NCBI GenBank assembly: GCA_023248915.1
Contig: JAHFDQ010000220.1
Span: 1 to 9,234, forward strand
Reading direction: 5' to 3'
Length of the DNA: 9,234 nucleotides
Source: Archangiaceae bacterium
Lineage (GTDB): Bacteria > Myxococcota > Myxococcia > Myxococcales > Myxococcaceae
Shown here: piece after piece, positions 5,964 through 9,234 of the stretch
Layout of the letters: every line of letters starts with the position of its first letter
Position numbering within the stretch: the stretch's first letter is position 1
Notes under the pieces: generated by a model
Databases searched by the model: none
Seen by the model: the letters and a program-made list of their open reading frames with translations, nothing else
Told to the model about the DNA's origin: nothing
Position numbers and translations under genes: made by a program

Positions 5964-7006
5964 CAGCTCTCCGCATCTTTGCAGCCCAGGTAGTGGTTCT
6001 TGCGTTCCTGGTACGTGCGTTTGTACTCGTCGGATTCTCGGTCGAGCCAGGGGACATTGAAGTAGTTCTCGCTCTTGCCTTCCTGGTTGATGGGGTGTTT
6101 GAACTCCGGGGTCGTCGTCACCGACAGCCGGGGTTCGGTCACTTCCGTCTGGCCGGGCACGCCCGGGCTGAGCAGCTCGACCTTGACCGCGGTGATGTAC
6201 GCGTCGGCAGCGGGTTCGAACACCTTCGAGAAATTGTTGCTGGTGTAGACCGTCTTCATCCGGGCATGAAACTCGGGCGCGCTGCCCGTCTTGTCCGGGT
6301 CAGCTTCTTGGTCCTTGTTGACGGCCCACGAGTCGGAAACGACCCCGAACCGCTCTTCCTCGAGGTAGTAGGCGTTGGTGCTGCCGCCGTCGATGGAGTT
6401 CGTGTGTACGGACTGACCGCTCTTTCCCCAGTTCTCCTTGGACAACTCTCCGTCCTGGCCACTGGAACCCGTGTACTGGGAGAACTCGGGCAAGAAGACT
6501 CTTGGTAGGAGGTAGTTCTCGACGATCTCCTTTCCGCTGCAGACGACGAGGCCGCCGTTGGGGTCGTGGGTTTCTTGGTACGAGCCGTACAACTTATTGC
6601 CGCTCGCGCCCACCTCAATTTGCGGCTTTCCACAAGTGATCTGCTTCGCGTTGCCGTTCAGCCAGCAGACGTGCGAGATCATCGACGTGTGATGGGTTTC
6701 CCCGCTGCAGTCGGGTGAGTCAGACTCGCCGTTGAAGCTGTCGATGCCCGACTCGTGGTCGCAGTACATGAGCCGCGCGTGGTGCTGAACGGCGACCAGG
6801 TAGTCCGTCTTGTTGCCTTGCGCCTCAGGGTTGAAGTTCTGGGTGGTGAAGTCCCACGGCGTCGACAGCACCGCTTCCTGGAGGTCGAGCCGGTACCTGA
6901 GGAGATCGTCCATGAAGAGCGAGTACATGAAGATGGGCACGATGAAGATCATGCTGATGGCGGTCTCGACCGCCGCTGCACCCCGCTGGTTGCGCGCAAG
7001 TTTCAT
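5960..7006 (-). CDS. TadE-like pseudopilin with a long cysteine-rich ectodomain
   Basis: A 348-residue protein. The N-terminus MKLARNQRG/AAAVETAISM matches class III (TadE/TadF) pseudopilin leaders: a basic stretch, Gly9 as the cleavage residue and Glu14 at mature position 5, then a hydrophobic helix to about residue 32. TadE proteins are usually under about 200 residues. Here about 300 residues follow the helix, hydrophilic and rich in Asn, Ser, Glu and Tyr, with seven cysteines (C82, C100, C114, C125, C156, C342, C348) that could form periplasmic disulfides. This ectodomain matches nothing I know. ATG 7006 has AGGGG 6 bases upstream, and the stop codon of the TadG-like gene lies within that site, so translation is probably coupled. 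A likely role is a minor pseudopilin, perhaps at the tip or as an assembly factor in the inner membrane. Confidence 0.75.
   Translation of the reverse strand: MKLARNQRGAAAVETAISMIFIVPIFMYSLFMDDLLRYRLDLQEAVLSTPWDFTTQNFNPEAQGNKTDYLVAVQHHARLMYCDHESGIDSFNGESDSPDCSGETHHTSMISHVCWLNGNAKQITCGKPQIEVGASGNKLYGSYQETHDPNGGLVVCSGKEIVENYLLPRVFLPEFSQYTGSSGQDGELSKENWGKSGQSVHTNSIDGGSTNAYYLEEERFGVVSDSWAVNKDQEADPDKTGSAPEFHARMKTVYTSNNFSKVFEPAADAYITAVKVELLSPGVPGQTEVTEPRLSVTTTPEFKHPINQEGKSENYFNVPWLDRESDEYKRTYQERKNHYLGCKDAESC
5969..5972 (-). promoter_or_regulatory. ribosome binding site supporting a TTG start
   Basis: On the minus strand GGAG precedes TTG 5963 by 5 bases, within the last codons of the upstream pseudopilin gene. 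With the TTGA overlap it supports this rare start codon and coupled translation. Confidence 0.55.
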
Positions 7007-7015
7007 CGGGCGCCC

Positions 7016-8593
7016 CTACATCGGCATGTCGTCATAGGTCGAAAGCTGAACGGCGTCTGAGTTGCCGGCGGCGGTCAGGACCTTCTCGGCTTCCTTCGGG
7101 AAGAAGGCGTTCAGCTTGGCGCGCCAGTAGGGGTTGAAGAAGTTCGGGTGCTCGGTCCAGTCGCCCAGGCGGTGGTAGTAGACGAAGGCCTTCGAGAAGC
7201 CCGCGCCCTCCTTGGCGGCGAGCTCGACCGTTCCCGTGCCCTGTTCGCCGTCCTTGAACCTGACGCGGGCGTCCTTGTTGAGCTCCCACGGCCCTTTCTG
7301 GACGTTGCCCCACCGGAGAGTCTGAGTGACGTAGCTGTAGACGTTCGGCTGGCCAAACTCGGGCTTGTGCTGAGAATCGGCGCGGAACTTCATGAAGCAG
7401 TCGCCTTCGAAGCTGCAGGGCAGCCCCGTCTTCTCCGACTTCACCCCGGTGAAGCTCTTGTGCTGACCTGAATGCGCGGCGCCCGGGGTGTGCTTTCCAC
7501 CGCTGGCGCTCGAGTACACCTCGGCCTTGTACCCGGTGGCCCAGATATCGGACTTGTGCACGTAGTAGGTGATCAGCGTCCCACCGTGCTCGTCGGCGCC
7601 GATCACCTTGCCGGTATCGGAAGGACTCGAGCCGCTCTCCAGCTCGCTTTGGGTGGCGTTCTCTATCGTCTTGGCAGTGCCGACGAGTGAGGTGGGCAGA
7701 GAGGCACCCGGGTTGGGGATGTCCTTCATCAATTCCTTGAGAAACATCGGGGACAGTTGCCCGAGGCCCATGCCTTCCCGGTTCGCGGCCCACTTGGTTC
7801 GAGTGGCATTGACTATCTCGGTCATCAACTTCGCGTGCGTGGTCGGGTCGGTGGTGCCTGCCCTGCCGGCGCACGGCATGCCGTCAATGGCGCAGATGTA
7901 CTCGATCGCGTTCAGCGCGCCCACGGCGTCCTTGAGCTTGTTCGAGCGGGGGGCGTTCTGCTTCCTGATCCGATCGAGCTCGGAAGAGCTGCCTGACCTG
8001 ACCGCGTCCACGGTGTCTTTGTAGATGGCGAGCTGCGACCGGTGAATGTCATTCACCATCTGCTCGAGCGACAGGATGACCGCGTTGAAGCTCGACTCGA
8101 GCCCCTTCACCTTCTTGCCGTACTTGCTGGATGCATCACCGTACTTGCTGGCCTTACCCAACGCTCCGATCAGGTGAGGAACGTGAGGGCACCCGGCCAC
8201 GCACCCGGGGTAGCAGCACCAGGCCTTGTGAACCCCCAACTCATAGACAATCGCGATCATGACCATGTTGTGCTGGCCGGCAGACATCATGTCGGCAGTA
8301 ACTGACGCCGCGGCGTGGTAGGCGTGAATGCTGTTCATGGCCGAGAACGCGGCCGCTTGGGCCCGGTTCGACGCGGCGTAGTAGTTGAACGACCGCGCCT
8401 CGACGATGGCCATCGAGTAAGCCAGCGCGTCGGAGTGCTGCTGAAGCCGAATCTTCTCGTGGAGCGCCTGGCTCAGGTTGAACGACAGCATCAGCATCAA
8501 GGCCAGGACGAGCATCGACACCGCGGCCAGGGCCAGGGTCTGGCCCCGCGGACTCGGGCGGCGCGCGCCTAGTAGTGGAACGGGAAGAGACAC
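7016..8593 (-). CDS. TadG-like pilus assembly protein with a cysteine cluster
   Basis: A 525-residue protein. The N-terminal region RRPSPRGQTLALAAVSMLVL (11-30) is a basic stretch and a transmembrane helix to about residue 45. It is followed by LQQHSDALAYSMAIVEARS and NYYAASNRAQAAA, which match the TadE/TadG-like N-terminal domain, where an (A)DALAYS-x-A-x-x-x-AR pattern and NR are typical. Unlike the true pseudopilins of this operon it lacks Glu at position +5 after the Gly. The remaining roughly 450 residues are periplasmic and unlike named domains. Residues 126-135 hold a tight cluster CCYPGCVAGC; further Cys occur at 234 and 241 and near LPCSFEGDCF. TadG-type proteins are assembly factors thought to link the inner and outer membrane parts of the Tad machine. 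The start is GTG 8593, which overlaps the upstream gene by 25 bp and has only a weak ribosome binding site; later starts would cut into the helix. Confidence 0.78.
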   Translation of the reverse strand: MSLPVPLLGARRPSPRGQTLALAAVSMLVLALMLMLSFNLSQALHEKIRLQQHSDALAYSMAIVEARSFNYYAASNRAQAAAFSAMNSIHAYHAAASVTADMMSAGQHNMVMIAIVYELGVHKAWCCYPGCVAGCPHVPHLIGALGKASKYGDASSKYGKKVKGLESSFNAVILSLEQMVNDIHRSQLAIYKDTVDAVRSGSSSELDRIRKQNAPRSNKLKDAVGALNAIEYICAIDGMPCAGRAGTTDPTTHAKLMTEIVNATRTKWAANREGMGLGQLSPMFLKELMKDIPNPGASLPTSLVGTAKTIENATQSELESGSSPSDTGKVIGADEHGGTLITYYVHKSDIWATGYKAEVYSSASGGKHTPGAAHSGQHKSFTGVKSEKTGLPCSFEGDCFMKFRADSQHKPEFGQPNVYSYVTQTLRWGNVQKGPWELNKDARVRFKDGEQGTGTVELAAKEGAGFSKAFVYYHRLGDWTEHPNFFNPYWRAKLNAFFPKEAEKVLTAAGNSDAVQLSTYDDMPM

Positions 8594-9234
8594 AGGTTGT
8601 CCGATGGAATCTCGGCCTTGTTGACGTAGATGTTCGACTGCATTCGCATCGTGTACGTCGCCCGAATCGGGATGACGTAGATCTTCTTGTTCTCGGCGAG
8701 TCGTGCGTACGCGGGGTCCTTGAACGGGGGCACCGTTCCGGTGGGCGCCCCCTTGACCGCGAGGCGGAGCGACTCGGGGATCACCTGATCCAGAGCAGCC
8801 CGGTGAATGACCCAGTTCGCGAAGGGAATGGGCATGCGGTAGTTGAAGGTGACCTGCACGCGCAGCTTGGTCCGCTCACTGTCTTGCCAGCTACCGCCCG
8901 AGGCGACGGCGGGGTCGTCGAAGTCCACCTCGCCGGCGTTCGGCTTGAGCCACCCGCGCAGCGGCCCGCAGATGGTGACCGCGGCGTACTTCAGGTCCTC
9001 CCCGGGCTCGAGCTTGTTGTCCTTGATGCCCTTCACGCGATTCCACTTGGTGCCGTAATCGGTGGCGCCCGCAACCGGGATGATCGCCTCGGCGCCCCCT
9101 CCGGCGGGCTCGCTCACCATCGGCAGGAGCACGGCCAGGGCCGCGTCTTCCATCGCCTTCACGCTGGCATTGTGAATCGACCCCGCCCGGGCGGCCTTGT
9201 ACGCGGCGAACTTCGTGAAGAGCCGCGCCTGGTG
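8569..9234 (-). CDS. TadE-like protein, 5' end beyond window
   Basis: The last 221 residues are visible; the frame is open to the right edge, so the leader and membrane helix are missing. Family marks are AAYKAARAGSIHNASVKAME near the visible N-terminus, where TadE-like proteins have A-x-x-AARAG after the helix; LRVQVTFNYRMPIPFANWVI in the middle; and IRATYTMRMQSNIY near the C-terminus. The pattern of amphipathic beta-strands after an AARAG turn fits TadE-like minor pseudopilins. The GTG at 9162 could be read as a start, but the AARAG motif lies upstream of it in the same open frame, so the gene certainly extends further right. The stop lies 25 bp inside the TadG-like gene. It is the first visible gene of the operon; the promoter must lie outside the window. 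Confidence 0.75.
   Translation of the reverse strand, partial: HQARLFTKFAAYKAARAGSIHNASVKAMEDAALAVLLPMVSEPAGGGAEAIIPVAGATDYGTKWNRVKGIKDNKLEPGEDLKYAAVTICGPLRGWLKPNAGEVDFDDPAVASGGSWQDSERTKLRVQVTFNYRMPIPFANWVIHRAALDQVIPESLRLAVKGAPTGTVPPFKDPAYARLAENKKIYVIPIRATYTMRMQSNIYVNKAEIPSDNLCLFPFHY

Noticed and set aside
8569..9162. The TadE-like gene starting at the GTG at 9162.
   Set aside because: The same frame is open to the window edge and contains the conserved AARAG stretch upstream of that codon, so it is internal.
1..9234. CRISPR arrays, tRNA or rRNA genes, insertion sequences with a transposase.
   Set aside because: No regularly spaced short repeats of CRISPR kind, no tRNA-like cloverleaf or rRNA sequence, and no transposase or integrase motifs were seen by reading; nearly all the space is taken by the genes listed.

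Overview
The window is GC-rich and densely coding. Strong G/C third-position bias, a run of Tad-type pilus genes with large Cys-bearing ectodomains, and the unnamed proteins encoded among them suggest a myxobacterium (Myxococcota). That placement is inferred from style and gene content; there is no rRNA or other phylogenetic marker here.

Left part (1-2045): a 2-hydroxyacyl-CoA dehydratase-like gene on the minus strand runs off the left edge. It is divergent, across only 54 bp, from a two-gene plus-strand unit: an EamA/DMT membrane transporter and a MocA-like nucleotidyltransferase. The transporter stop and transferase start overlap as GTGA, so the two are probably translationally coupled.

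Middle gap (2046-2415): the convergent gap between the transferase and the minus-strand operon holds no convincing gene. It does hold a strikingly symmetric repeat: four copies of an 11-bp motif (TCTGGCCTGAC or its complement). Two copies form the arms of a perfect 32-bp palindrome and two lie at equal distances outside it. The whole 254-bp structure has one centre of symmetry at 2173/2174.

Right part (2416-9234): seven minus-strand genes with gaps of about 50 bp or less, or short overlaps, form one operon that enters from the right edge. In transcription order they are a TadE-like protein (5' end missing), a TadG-like protein, a long Cys-rich TadE-like pseudopilin, a membrane-anchored protein with a duplicated FYR-motif module, a Flp-type pilin, a single-pass membrane protein of unknown function, and a predicted outer-membrane beta-barrel with a Pro/Ala-rich linker. 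No ATPase, secretin, TadC-type platform or prepilin peptidase lies in the window; if this is a pilus or secretion system, they are upstream or elsewhere. A reasonable reading is that this is the structural and accessory half of a Tad-like envelope machine: pilin and pseudopilins in the inner membrane and periplasm, with a barrel protein in the outer membrane. The three unnamed proteins are the least understood part and the best candidates for undescribed components.
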